From NCBI RefSeq assembly GCF_004364585.1, contig NZ_SOAN01000011.1, forward strand, positions 1 through 64,000: a stretch of DNA of 64,000 nucleotides. Reading direction: 5' to 3'. The stretch is from Nesterenkonia aurantiaca. Its GTDB lineage: Bacteria > Actinomycetota > Actinomycetes > Actinomycetales > Micrococcaceae. Numbering within the stretch: position 1 is the first letter of the stretch; each line of letters starts with the position of its first letter. Below are positions 15,488 to 24,174 of the stretch, piece by piece. Under the pieces are notes generated by a model. That model was not told where the DNA came from and did no database searches. It saw nothing but the letters and a program-made list of their open reading frames with translations. Position numbers and translations under genes: made by a program.

Positions 15488-17560
15488 GTGCCCGGCAGCG
15501 ACACCGGACGCGTCCAGCAGGGCAAGCACCTGACCACCGCGCAGGGCGCCCGCGTCCGCGACACCGACCACTCGCTGAAGGCCGGCAGCCGGGGGCCCAC
15601 CCTGCTGCAGGACCACCATCTGCGCGAGAAGATCATGCACTTCGATCACGAGCGGATCCCGGAGCGCGTGGTCCACGCCCGCGGCGCCGCCGCCCACGGC
15701 GTCTTCGAGTCCTACGGCACCGCCGGTCACCTGACTCAGGCGAAGTTCCTCGCAGAGAAGTCGACCACCCCGGTGTTCACCCGCTTCTCCACCGTGCTGG
15801 GCAGCCGTGGCTCCGCCGACACGGTGCGTGACACCCGTGGCTTCTCCACGAAGTTCTACACCGAGGAGGGCAACTACGACCTTGTTGGCAACAACATCCC
15901 GGTGTTCTTCATCCAGGACGGGATCAAGTTCCCAGACGTCATCCACGCCGGCAAGCCACACCCGGACCGGGAGATCCCGCAGGCGCAGAGCGCCCACGAC
16001 ACCTTCTGGGACTTCGTCTCGCTGCACACCGAGGCCCAGCACCACACCATCTGGAACATGTCCGACCGCGGCATCCCGCGTTCGCTGCGCATGATGGAAG
16101 GCTTCGGGGTGCACACCTTCCGGCTGATCAATGCCGAAGGTGAATCCTCGCTGGTGAAGTTCCACTGGAAGCCCAAGCTCGGCGTGCACTCGATCACCTG
16201 GGAAGAGGCGCTGATGACCAACGGCGTGGACCCGGACTTCCACCGCCGGGACCTCGCTGACGCCATCGAGGCCGGCGCCTTCCCCGAATGGGAGCTCGGT
16301 GTGCAGGTCTTTCCGGACACCGAGGACCAGATGTTCGAAGGCATCGACCTGCTGGATCCCACCAAGTTCATCCCCGAGGAGCTCGCCGAGGTGCAGATGC
16401 TCGGGAAGATGACGCTCAACGCGAACCCGCAGAACTACTTCGCCGAGACCGAGCAGGTGGCCTTCCACCCGGGACACCTGGTCCCCGGCATCGAGGTCAC
16501 CAACGACCCGCTGCTGCAGGCCCGGCTGTTCTCCTACCTGGACACCCAGATCACCCGCCTGGGCGGCCCGAACTTCGCGCAGATCCCGATCAACCGACCC
16601 CGCGCGGCGGTCAACGACATGCTCCGCGACGGCTACCACCAGACCGCGGATCACGCCGGAATCGCTCCGTACCACCCGAACTCCTTCGACGGCGGCAACC
16701 CGGACCCGGTCAAGGACAGCTCCTCCGAGTCAGAGGCGCCCAGTGCGCTGATCGACTTCCCGGAGCCCGTGGCGCAGAGCGTGAAGCTGCGCGCGAACCC
16801 GCAGAGCTTCGATGACCACTACACCCAGGTCACGATGTTCTTCCGCAGCCTCACCCGCACCGAGCAGCTGCACGTGATCCAGGCCTACACCTTCGAGCTG
16901 GCCAAGTGCTACGAGCCCACCATCAAGGCGCGCCAGCTGCAGCAGCTGACCCACATCGACGCGGACCTCGCGGCCGGTGTCGCCGAGGGCCTCGGCCTAC
17001 CGGTGCCCGAGCCGCTGCAGGCCCCGGTGGAGCCAGAGGTGCTCAGCCCCACGCTGTCCCAGATCGGCGGAACCTGGCCGATCGAGGGCCGGCTGGTAGG
17101 CGTCGTGGTCGATGAGACCAGTGACATCGACGCGATCCAGAAGATCCGCAAGGCCATCGACGCCCAAGACATGGTGCCGCTGGTGGTCGCGCCCACCGGT
17201 GCGCCGCTCTCCGACGGCACCCCGGTCCAGCGGACCTACCTGACCGCACGATCCATCGAGTTCGACGCGATCATCTTCCTCACCGCGACCGCTGCCGGCG
17301 CGGCCGGGGCCAGCCCGGAGACTGATCACAAGCTCGGTGACCCCACGGGAGACCCGAAGGTCGACCCGCGGCTGACGCTGATGGCCGCCGAGGCCTACCG
17401 CCACGGCAAATCGGTGGTGTTCCCCGAGGGCACACCGCTGCTGAGCGCCAGCGGCGTCTCCACCACGGCGCCTGGCGTCCTGGTGGGCGCCCCAGAGACG
17501 CTAGCGGACGAGCTGTTCACGCTCATGGGCGCCCACCGCGCCTGGGAGCGCTTCGCCTGA
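15488..17560 (+). CDS. katE: Large-subunit heme catalase (HPII/KatE type)
   Basis: A 690-residue monofunctional catalase of the large-subunit clade. It has the distal heme/His segment (FDHERIPERVVHARG), the active-site Asn region (FFIQDGIKFPDVIHAG), the proximal Tyr segment (RLFSYLDTQITRLGG), and the extra C-terminal flavodoxin-like domain from about residue 535. It dismutates hydrogen peroxide to water and oxygen. The start is a problem: the frame is open back to 15362 and reads catalase-like (RKPLPPKQDQR from 15419) but contains no ATG, GTG or TTG before 15488. The true N-terminus probably lies upstream, through a rare start codon or a one-base sequence error near the GTG at 15358. Confidence 0.9.
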   Translation: MPGSDTGRVQQGKHLTTAQGARVRDTDHSLKAGSRGPTLLQDHHLREKIMHFDHERIPERVVHARGAAAHGVFESYGTAGHLTQAKFLAEKSTTPVFTRFSTVLGSRGSADTVRDTRGFSTKFYTEEGNYDLVGNNIPVFFIQDGIKFPDVIHAGKPHPDREIPQAQSAHDTFWDFVSLHTEAQHHTIWNMSDRGIPRSLRMMEGFGVHTFRLINAEGESSLVKFHWKPKLGVHSITWEEALMTNGVDPDFHRRDLADAIEAGAFPEWELGVQVFPDTEDQMFEGIDLLDPTKFIPEELAEVQMLGKMTLNANPQNYFAETEQVAFHPGHLVPGIEVTNDPLLQARLFSYLDTQITRLGGPNFAQIPINRPRAAVNDMLRDGYHQTADHAGIAPYHPNSFDGGNPDPVKDSSSESEAPSALIDFPEPVAQSVKLRANPQSFDDHYTQVTMFFRSLTRTEQLHVIQAYTFELAKCYEPTIKARQLQQLTHIDADLAAGVAEGLGLPVPEPLQAPVEPEVLSPTLSQIGGTWPIEGRLVGVVVDETSDIDAIQKIRKAIDAQDMVPLVVAPTGAPLSDGTPVQRTYLTARSIEFDAIIFLTATAAGAAGASPETDHKLGDPTGDPKVDPRLTLMAAEAYRHGKSVVFPEGTPLLSASGVSTTAPGVLVGAPETLADELFTLMGAHRAWERFA

Positions 17561-17576
17561 TCCCAGCAGCACCCGT

Positions 17577-17621
17577 TCGGCCCCTTCGCGAGACCTCACC
17601 GAGGCTTCGCGGAGGGGCCGA
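17577..17621. terminator. Bidirectional hairpin terminator between katE and the Rieske gene
   Basis: A 15-base inverted repeat with one G-T wobble: arm 17577-17591 pairs with 17607-17621 across a 15-base loop. It lies between convergent genes and overlaps the last codons of the Rieske oxygenase. There is no T-run, as is usual for high-GC actinobacteria. A role as terminator for both genes is inference from position and stability. Confidence 0.55.
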
Positions 17622-18825
17622 GCTGTGCGCCGATCCGGTCCGCCCACCACTGGTGGAACTCCGCGATGTGATGCTCGCTGGGGACCAGCGCCCCGCCGTC
17701 GTGGTAAGCCCGAGAAGACATCGAGGGCTGAGTCTGCTCGCAGGCCTCGAAGTCCTGCAGGTTGACCCGGTGGAAGAGCTCCACCGACCGTGAGACGTCC
17801 ATGTTCTGCTCCACCACCTCGGGCAGGAACAGCCAGTCGCATTCCACGATCGTCTTCGACGCCGAGACCGGGTACATCCGGTGGAAGATCACGTGATCCG
17901 GCACGGTGTTGATGAACACCTGCGGGCGCACCGTGATGGCGTAGTACTTGCGGTCCTGCTCCGGCGCGATGGCCGGCAGCGCCGCGACGCCGGCCGAGCC
18001 GTCCACCGTGAAGCCCTGCACCTGCGCGCCGAAGGAGGCGCCGTGGATCTCTTCCTTGGCCTGGGAGGCCCACCCTTCGGCGAACTCCGGGATCACCTCG
18101 GTGAGCTCGGGGTGGATGGTCGCGCAGTGATAGCACTCCATGAAGTTCTCGATGATCAGCTTCCAGTTCGCCGCCACCTCGTAGCGCCGGGTCTCACCGA
18201 CCCGCAGCCCCTCGATGCCATAGTTCTCCAGGCTCTGGACCTCACCGAAGCGGGTGGAGACCTCCGCCATCACGGTCTCCTCGAACGACGGTGGGGCGGA
18301 GGGCTCCGAGGCCGCGGCACCCGGGGCCGAGCCGCCGGCGCCTGCGGCGGAGTCGCCGGGGGTGGGGGTGACACAGACCCAGATGTAGCCCAGCCATTCG
18401 CGCACGTGCACGGTCTTGAGCCCGTATTCGCCGCGATCCACGTCCGGCATCGAGGTCAGGTTCGGGGCGGCGACCAGCTCGCCCTCCAGCGCGTAGGTCC
18501 AGGCGTGGTACCCGCACTGCAGGGTCTTGGACCTGCCCTCGGCAGTGGTGCAGACCCGCATGCCGCGGTGCCGGCAGACGTTGAGATACGCCTTGATCCC
18601 GGCCTTGCGGGTGCGCACCACGATGATCTCCTCGCGGCCCACGGTGATCGTGCGCCACTGTCCCGGGCTCGCCAGGCTCTCCACGCGCAGCACGGCGTTC
18701 CACATCTTCTCGAAGATCTCCGCCTGCTCGCGGCTGAAGATGCCTGCGTCGGTATAGGCCGCACCGGCGGGGGTCGGCCTCAGCGAGCTGCCGGTCAGCG
18801 GGGTGTCGAGCTGGTCGATGATCAT
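17596..18825 (-). CDS. Rieske aromatic-ring-hydroxylating-type oxygenase, glycine betaine demethylase-like (GbcA)
   Basis: A 409-residue oxygenase alpha subunit. The Rieske [2Fe-2S] site is CRH (Cys84, His86) and CGYH (Cys104, His107). The mononuclear iron site follows as ENFMECYHCATIHPEL, with a late Asp. This is the architecture of GbcA and stachydrine demethylase, which oxidatively remove an N-methyl group, releasing formaldehyde. A Gly/Ala/Ser/Pro-rich insert sits near residues 155-180. Together with the reductase and the ferredoxin upstream it makes a three-component system, and the dimethylglycine and sarcosine oxidases nearby point to glycine betaine as substrate. Proline betaine or carnitine-like amines remain possible. 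Confidence 0.85.
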   Translation of the reverse strand: MIIDQLDTPLTGSSLRPTPAGAAYTDAGIFSREQAEIFEKMWNAVLRVESLASPGQWRTITVGREEIIVVRTRKAGIKAYLNVCRHRGMRVCTTAEGRSKTLQCGYHAWTYALEGELVAAPNLTSMPDVDRGEYGLKTVHVREWLGYIWVCVTPTPGDSAAGAGGSAPGAAASEPSAPPSFEETVMAEVSTRFGEVQSLENYGIEGLRVGETRRYEVAANWKLIIENFMECYHCATIHPELTEVIPEFAEGWASQAKEEIHGASFGAQVQGFTVDGSAGVAALPAIAPEQDRKYYAITVRPQVFINTVPDHVIFHRMYPVSASKTIVECDWLFLPEVVEQNMDVSRSVELFHRVNLQDFEACEQTQPSMSSRAYHDGGALVPSEHHIAEFHQWWADRIGAQLGPSAKPR

Positions 18826-18862
18826 CGGTGCGTCCTTCTTCTGGGGCTCGGGGCTGTGGTGT

Positions 18863-20071
18863 TCAGGCGGCCAGCGCTGCGGGGCGGATCCGGCGTGCCC
18901 GACGCCAGCGCACCACCTCGCGGAGCCGATTCATGCCCAGGATGCCGATCTCGGTGCCCTCGCGCAGGTAGCTCACCAGCAGATCGCCGGCCTCGATGCT
19001 TCCCGCCAGCACCTGGACCTCATCGGCGAGGGCGAGCATCCCGGCTGCCTGGATGGTCACATGATGCTGATCTGACCACAGATAGGGCTCCTGCATGGGG
19101 GAGGGGACACCGCCGAGCATCGCCGAGGCCAGCGCCTGGGCCTGGTCCACGGTCTCTTGCCAGTGCCCCACCGGGCGCAGCCCGGTCCGCTGAGCCGCCC
19201 ACAGCGCGCAGTCTCCTGCCGCCCAGATCCCAGGAATCCCGGTGAAACCCGTGTCATCGGTGAGCACCGCCTGAGTTTCGGGGTCCAGGGCGAGCGCGCT
19301 GCGGGTCAGCCACGCCGTGGCCGGGACTGCGCCGACGGCGCTGATCACGACATCGGCCTCGATCCTGCGGCCGTCGCTGAGCGTGATGACGTGCTCCGGC
19401 GACCCTGGGTGCTCTGCGTGCTCCGGGTGCTCTGCGTGCCCCGCCGGGGTCACGCTCAGCGCGCGGGCGGCACCGAGGAAGCGCACGCCGTGCTGCTCAT
19501 GCAGCCGGTGCAGCGCCTGAGCCACCGGCTGGCCCAGCCGACGCAGACCCGGCAGCTCCTCCCCGGCGATGACCGTGACGCTGCCCGCCCCGCGGGTGGT
19601 GCAGGTCGCGGCGGTCTCCAGGGCCAGGAAGCCGCCCCCGATCACCGCCACCCGGGCGCCCGCCAGCGGGGCGGCTCGCAGCGCGGCGGCATCCTCCACA
19701 CAGCGGATCGCATGCCCGCCCAGGCGTCGGGCCTCGGCGCCGGTGGCGATGACCACCGCATCGCCCAGGTAGAAGGTGCCCGAGGCGGTCCGGACCCCCA
19801 GCGGCTCGGTGGAGAGCCCGACGACCGCATCGGATCTGACCCAGCGCACATCCAGCGGGTCGGCGGGGTCATCGAGGTAGAGGTCGCAGAGATCCGTGGT
19901 GCCGCACAGATAGGCCTTGCTCAGGGCCGGGCGGTCATAGGCAGGATGCGCCTCCGCACCGAGGACCGTGATCGGACCGGTATGGCCCTGGGTCCGCATC
20001 TGACGCGCGGTGTAGTAGCCGGCGAGACCGGCGCCGATGATGAGCAGGTGAGCGTCCGGGGCGAGGCTCAT
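18863..20071 (-). CDS. FAD-dependent ferredoxin reductase of the Rieske oxygenase system
   Basis: A 402-residue pyridine nucleotide-disulfide-type reductase. The FAD fold is LLIIGAGLAGYYTARQM, the NAD fold is VAVIGGGFLALETAA, and the closing FAD motif is IPGIWAAGDCALW. Such reductases pass electrons from NAD(P)H to a ferredoxin. It has an unusual His/Glu/Pro repeat near residues 205-222, encoded by two 18-base tandem copies at 19407-19442. The start overlaps the Rieske ferredoxin stop (ATGA), and the oxygenase follows 37 bases downstream, so the three form one operon. Confidence 0.85.
   Translation of the reverse strand: MSLAPDAHLLIIGAGLAGYYTARQMRTQGHTGPITVLGAEAHPAYDRPALSKAYLCGTTDLCDLYLDDPADPLDVRWVRSDAVVGLSTEPLGVRTASGTFYLGDAVVIATGAEARRLGGHAIRCVEDAAALRAAPLAGARVAVIGGGFLALETAATCTTRGAGSVTVIAGEELPGLRRLGQPVAQALHRLHEQHGVRFLGAARALSVTPAGHAEHPEHAEHPGSPEHVITLSDGRRIEADVVISAVGAVPATAWLTRSALALDPETQAVLTDDTGFTGIPGIWAAGDCALWAAQRTGLRPVGHWQETVDQAQALASAMLGGVPSPMQEPYLWSDQHHVTIQAAGMLALADEVQVLAGSIEAGDLLVSYLREGTEIGILGMNRLREVVRWRRARRIRPAALAA
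19407..19442. repeat. Two tandem 18-bp copies inside the ferredoxin reductase gene
   Basis: Copies at 19407-19424 and 19425-19442 differ at one position. They encode the repeated His-Ala-Glu-His-Pro-Glu units in the reductase and look like a small in-frame expansion in a surface loop between the NAD fold and the C-terminal domain. Confidence 0.7.
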
Positions 20072-20415
20072 GCGACCTCCACCCCCGGAGGCAGCTGCGG
20101 GACTGCCGTGGAGAGCTCCACCAGGACCTCTCCGTCCTGGACGGTGACCTGATGCGCCCGCACGCCCCGCTTGGCCGGGGGCTGATCCACCTCCCCGGTC
20201 CTCAGCGAGAAGGTGCTCTCATGCAGCGGGCATTCCACGCGGCAGTTCTCCACCCAGCCCGCCGCGAGGGAGGCGTCTTGATGGGTGCAGGTGTCATCCA
20301 GGGCGTGGACGGTGCCCTCCTCGGTGAGGAACACGGCGATCGGTGGACTCACGCTGGTGACCCGCAGCCCTTCACCGGGAACCAGGTCGTTGATGGAACA
20401 GGCTCGGAAACTCAA
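20068..20415 (-). CDS. Rieske [2Fe-2S] ferredoxin
   Basis: A 115-residue Rieske-type ferredoxin of the NirD/BphF class, with the two iron ligands pairs in CTHQDASL and CPLHESTF. It carries electrons from the reductase to the terminal oxygenase. It is the first gene of the minus-strand operon ferredoxin-reductase-oxygenase. Its promoter lies in 20416-20570, the region shared with the IclR regulator, where two palindromic operator candidates occur. Confidence 0.88.
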   Translation of the reverse strand: MSFRACSINDLVPGEGLRVTSVSPPIAVFLTEEGTVHALDDTCTHQDASLAAGWVENCRVECPLHESTFSLRTGEVDQPPAKRGVRAHQVTVQDGEVLVELSTAVPQLPPGVEVA

Positions 20416-20440
20416 TTGCCTTCACCGCCACTCAGGGATA

Positions 20441-20478
20441 CTGTTGCATATAGTGCAACAGCGTTCGTGTTGCACAAC
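20441..20478. promoter_or_regulatory. Palindromic operator candidate for the IclR regulator
   Basis: A perfect 8-base inverted repeat, CTGTTGCA (20441-20448) and TGCAACAG (20454-20461), with a 5-base TATAG spacer. A second site with the same half, GTTGCACAAC, lies at 20469-20478. They sit between the divergent ferredoxin and IclR genes. IclR proteins commonly bind such dyads, so this is a likely autoregulatory and operon-control site; binding is inferred. Confidence 0.6.
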
Positions 20479-20570
20479 AAAAGTATGCAAGAGGTCCCCG
20501 AGGGGGCGTCAAGGGGTTTGCCGAAATTGAAGACGAATTCATCCGCACGAAACGAACCGGGGGTTCCGAC

Positions 20571-21347
20571 ATGAGCGAAGTCCAATCGGTGGATCGCGCC
20601 GCGCAGATCCTGCAGCTGCTCAGCGCAGAATCGCCGCTGAGTGTCAGCGAGATCTCACGCCGGCTGCAGGTTCACCGCTCCACAGCCTCGAGGCTGATGG
20701 CCACCCTGGAGACCCATGACCTGGTCGAACAGGAGGGTCAGCGGGGTGCGTACCGGCTCGGGTTCGGGCTGCTGCGTCTGGCCAGTGCGGTGACCGCTCG
20801 GGTGGATCTCTCCCGTGATGCCCAGGCATGCTGTGACGCCGCCGCAGCCTCGCTGAACGAGACGGTCAACGTCGCGATCCTGGATGCCGGATATGCGGTG
20901 ACCATCACGCAGACGGTGGGCCAGCGGATGGTCGGCGTCGCCCGGCAATACGTCGGTCAGCGCGCGCCGCTGCATGCCACCTCCACCGGCAAGGTGCTGC
21001 TCGCCTGCTCTCCCGCAGCCGAGCAGGAGCAGGTGCTGGCCGCACCCCTGGAGGCCTTCACAGCCTCCACCATCACCTCACCCGAGGTGCTCGCCGCCGA
21101 GCTCGCGGCGGTGCGTGCGCGCGGCTGGGCCTCCGCGGTGGCCGAGTGGGAGGAGGGCATCAATGCCCTGGCGGTGCCGGTGCGCGGACCGCAGGGTGCC
21201 GTGGTGGCGGCCTTCTCCACCACTGCGCCGGCCTTCCGACTCCCGGAGTCCGCCTTCGCCGAGCATGTCCAGATGCTGCGCGAGGCCGCCGGGCAGCTGG
21301 AGTCCCGCCTGGGATACCTGCCCGGACCGCGAGAGTCTGGCGGCTGA
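20571..21347 (+). CDS. IclR-family transcriptional regulator
   Basis: A 258-residue IclR-type regulator. Residues about 1-65 are the winged helix (SVDRAAQILQLLSAE, then SVSEISRRLQVHRSTASRL). The effector domain follows, with HATSTGKVLLA and the late EGINALAVPVRG and VAAFSTTAPAFR segments that line the ligand pocket in this family. It is divergent from the Rieske operon and lies before the demethylase flavoprotein genes, so it is the probable controller of methylamine use; the inducer could be betaine, dimethylglycine or a breakdown product. Confidence 0.87.
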   Translation: MSEVQSVDRAAQILQLLSAESPLSVSEISRRLQVHRSTASRLMATLETHDLVEQEGQRGAYRLGFGLLRLASAVTARVDLSRDAQACCDAAAASLNETVNVAILDAGYAVTITQTVGQRMVGVARQYVGQRAPLHATSTGKVLLACSPAAEQEQVLAAPLEAFTASTITSPEVLAAELAAVRARGWASAVAEWEEGINALAVPVRGPQGAVVAAFSTTAPAFRLPESAFAEHVQMLREAAGQLESRLGYLPGPRESGG

Positions 21348-21429
21348 CCGGGTCCACGGGACTCGTGTCCAACGGGTCAATTTCGACCAGGCTCTTGTCC
21401 CGTTCCCCAAGTCAACCTAGGCTGGTGCG

Positions 21430-21454
21430 TAATACACAGTAGTAGTGCGTATTA
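21430..21454. promoter_or_regulatory. Imperfect inverted repeat upstream of the dimethylglycine-oxidase-like gene
   Basis: TAATACACAG (21430-21439) and GTGCGTATTA (21445-21454) match at 8 of 10 pairs around a 5-base spacer. It lies about 55 bases before the chosen start at 21508 and covers AT-rich, promoter-like sequence. It differs from the TGTTGCA dyads upstream, so it may be a second operator or overlap the promoter itself. Confidence 0.4.
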
Positions 21455-21507
21455 AGCAACACTTGCCAGATGTCGGCAGAACCGTTGGGCGGACGAGGGA
21501 GCACAGG

Positions 21508-24174
21508 ATGGCGCAGCACTCCAAGGGTCCGCGGGTGGTGATCGTGGGCCTCGGGGTGGTCGGGGCCGCGGTGGCCGATGAGCTGGTGCTGCGCGGCTGG
21601 ACCGATGTCAGCGTCGTGGAACAGGGCCCGCTGTTCGAGACCGGCGGCTCCAGCTCGCACGCGCCGGGATTCGTCTTCCAGACCTCCCCGAACCGGGCGA
21701 TGACGCAGCTGGCGCAGCGCACCCTGGACAAGCTCGACGGCCTGGACGTGAACGGGGAGTGGGTCTCCAAGCGGGTCGGCGGCATCGAGCTGGCCAGCAC
21801 CGAGGCGCGACTGCACGAGCTGCGCCGTCGACTGGGCCTCGCGCAGGCCTGGGGAGTGCCGGCCGAGCTGATCTCCCCGGAGCAGATCGCTGCGCTGTGG
21901 CCCGGGCTGGACACCAGCTCTCTGCTCGGCGGGCTGCACACCCCGACCGATGCGGTGGTCAAGGGTGTCCGGGCGGTGGAGTTCCAGGCCCGCAGAGCCC
22001 AGGCCGGGGGAGCCAGGCTGCTGCCCTGGACTCGGGTGAGCGCGGTGCACACGACCGGCTCCAAGGTGACCGGCGTCGAGATCCGCCCCGTCGAGGCGCA
22101 TGGCACCGGACCGGGCGCGACCCAGATCCTGCCCGCGGACATCGTCCTGCTCTGCACCGGGCTCTGGGGACCGGGGATGGCGCGCGACCAGCTGGGGATC
22201 GCGCTGCCGATGCTGCCAGTGGAGCACGGATTCGGGTTCAGCCTGCCGAGCTCCACCGGGGTCGATGCGGCCACCGAGGTGGTGAAGCCGATGCTGCGGC
22301 ACCAGGACTTCGCGATGTATCTGCGCGAGTGGGGGGATCGGATCGCCGTGGGCGCCTACGAACATCGTCCGCTCCCGGTGGCCCCGGAACAGATCGCCGG
22401 CGCAGAGGATTTCGCCCGCACCGGGATCCATCCGGCCGTGCACCCCTTCACCGCCGAGGACTTCGCCCCCACCTGGGCCGAGGCGCAGCGGCTGCTGCCC
22501 GGCCTGGTCGGCAGCGGGGAGGGCCTGGCGGGGCTGGACACCGCGCGCAGCTTCAACGGGATCTTCTCCTTCACCCCCGACGGCGGGCCGCTGCTGGGCC
22601 CCGTGCCGGGCACCGCAGGACTGTGGATGGCCCAATCGGTCTGGGTCACCCAGTCCGCTGGAGTGGCGCAGGTGATGGCGGACTGGATGACCACCGGAGA
22701 CCCCGGCATCGACACCCACTCTCTGGACCTGAGCCGCTTCGACCCCGCGGTGGTCTCGTCCAGGTGGGCCCGCGAGCAGGGCGAGGAGTCCTACGACGAG
22801 GTCTACGACGTGATCCATCCCAAGGCCAGCACGCTGAAGATGAGGGGATTGCGCAGCTCCGCGTTCCACTCCCGGCATCGGGACCTCGGCGCGGTCTTCG
22901 AGTCCGCCGCAGGCTGGGAGCGGCCGCTCTGGTTCGAGTCCAACCAGTCCCTGGGCGAGGCGCACCTGGGTGACCAGCCGCTGCCTGACCGGGACGCCTG
23001 GAGCGCGAGGCACTGGAGCCCGATCGTCGCCCGTGAGGCGCGGCACCTGCGCGAGCACGTCGGGCTGGTGGACATGTCCTCGCTGCCGCGGCTGCAGCTG
23101 CACAGCGCAGGGCCCAGCACCGACGACGACGCCGCAGCTCATTCCGCGGCGGACCCCTCAGCGCACGGCGCCACCGGTTTCCTGCTGGACCTGCATGCCC
23201 GGGGTCTGCTCAGCCGGAGACCGAGCAAGGCCGTCGGCGGCATCGTCTACGCGCTGTTGCTCGATGAGCGCGGCGGGGTGCTCTCCGACATCACCCTGGC
23301 GCGCACCGGGCCGCAGAGCTACCACCTGGGCATCAACGGTCCGCTGGACACCGCCTGGCTGCAGACCCGGATCGCCGAACACCACTCGGCCACCGAGGAT
23401 GGCGTGCAGCTGACCGACGCGACCACCGGCGCCTGCGGGCTGGGCCTGTGGGGACCGCAGGCCCGCACCGTGCTGCAGAGCCTCGTCGAGGAGGACCTCG
23501 CCGATGAACACTTCAAGTTCTACCGCGCCCGGCAGCTGCGCGTGGCCGGCGTCCCGGTGCTCGCGCTGCGGCTGAGCTACGTCGGGGAGCTCGGCTGGGA
23601 GCTCTACGCCCCGGCGGAGTTCGGCGGATTCCTCTGGGACGCGCTGAACCAGGCTGGTCAGGCCCAGCAGATCCGACCCGTGGGACGCCGGGCCTTCGAG
23701 AGTCTGCGGCTGGAGAAGGGCTTCCGGCTCTGGGGGGTCGACATGACCCGCGAGCACACGCCGCTCGAGGCCGGGGTGGCCTTCGCCGTCGCAGGGGAGG
23801 CCGCCGAGAAGCTCGCCGCGCTGGGCAGGACCGAGTCCGGGCCACTCGAACCCGGGGCCCTCGAGCCCGGGGCAACCGCGTCCGGCACGGTGGTGCCGCG
23901 GCGTCGTCTGGAGTGCCTGGTGCTCCAGGACCCGGCGCGCTTAGTCCTCGGGCACGAGCCGGTCTTCGCCCCCGACGGCGCCGAGCCGCTGGGCTACGTC
24001 ACCAGCGCGGACCAGGGATATACGGTGGGGGAGTCCATCGCCTACGCCTGGTTGGAGGGCGCGGCGCACAGCATCGGGGATCCGGTGGAGATCGAGTACT
24101 TCGGTGAACGGCTGGCCGCCGTCCTCGCCGCGGAACCGCGCTTCGACCCCCGCGGCACCAGAATGAGGGGATGA
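21508..24174 (+). CDS. Dimethylglycine oxidase/sarcosine dehydrogenase-like flavoprotein with GcvT domain
   Basis: An 888-residue two-domain enzyme. The N-terminal half is a DAO-type FAD domain (VVIVGLGVVGAAVADEL, then SSSHAPGFVFQ; His51 there is the likely covalent FAD site by analogy with dimethylglycine oxidase). The C-terminal half is a glycine-cleavage T-protein-like domain (LSYVGELGWELYAP, then LEKGFRLWGVDMTREHTPLEAG), which binds tetrahydrofolate and captures the methyl carbon. It oxidises dimethylglycine to sarcosine. The frame extends to 21445, but the ATG at 21508 has a GAGGGAG site and starts at the fold. Two Ala/Asp- and Glu/Pro/Gly-rich inserts lie in the T domain. The stop overlaps the next start. 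Confidence 0.85.
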   Translation: MAQHSKGPRVVIVGLGVVGAAVADELVLRGWTDVSVVEQGPLFETGGSSSHAPGFVFQTSPNRAMTQLAQRTLDKLDGLDVNGEWVSKRVGGIELASTEARLHELRRRLGLAQAWGVPAELISPEQIAALWPGLDTSSLLGGLHTPTDAVVKGVRAVEFQARRAQAGGARLLPWTRVSAVHTTGSKVTGVEIRPVEAHGTGPGATQILPADIVLLCTGLWGPGMARDQLGIALPMLPVEHGFGFSLPSSTGVDAATEVVKPMLRHQDFAMYLREWGDRIAVGAYEHRPLPVAPEQIAGAEDFARTGIHPAVHPFTAEDFAPTWAEAQRLLPGLVGSGEGLAGLDTARSFNGIFSFTPDGGPLLGPVPGTAGLWMAQSVWVTQSAGVAQVMADWMTTGDPGIDTHSLDLSRFDPAVVSSRWAREQGEESYDEVYDVIHPKASTLKMRGLRSSAFHSRHRDLGAVFESAAGWERPLWFESNQSLGEAHLGDQPLPDRDAWSARHWSPIVAREARHLREHVGLVDMSSLPRLQLHSAGPSTDDDAAAHSAADPSAHGATGFLLDLHARGLLSRRPSKAVGGIVYALLLDERGGVLSDITLARTGPQSYHLGINGPLDTAWLQTRIAEHHSATEDGVQLTDATTGACGLGLWGPQARTVLQSLVEEDLADEHFKFYRARQLRVAGVPVLALRLSYVGELGWELYAPAEFGGFLWDALNQAGQAQQIRPVGRRAFESLRLEKGFRLWGVDMTREHTPLEAGVAFAVAGEAAEKLAALGRTESGPLEPGALEPGATASGTVVPRRRLECLVLQDPARLVLGHEPVFAPDGAEPLGYVTSADQGYTVGESIAYAWLEGAAHSIGDPVEIEYFGERLAAVLAAEPRFDPRGTRMRG

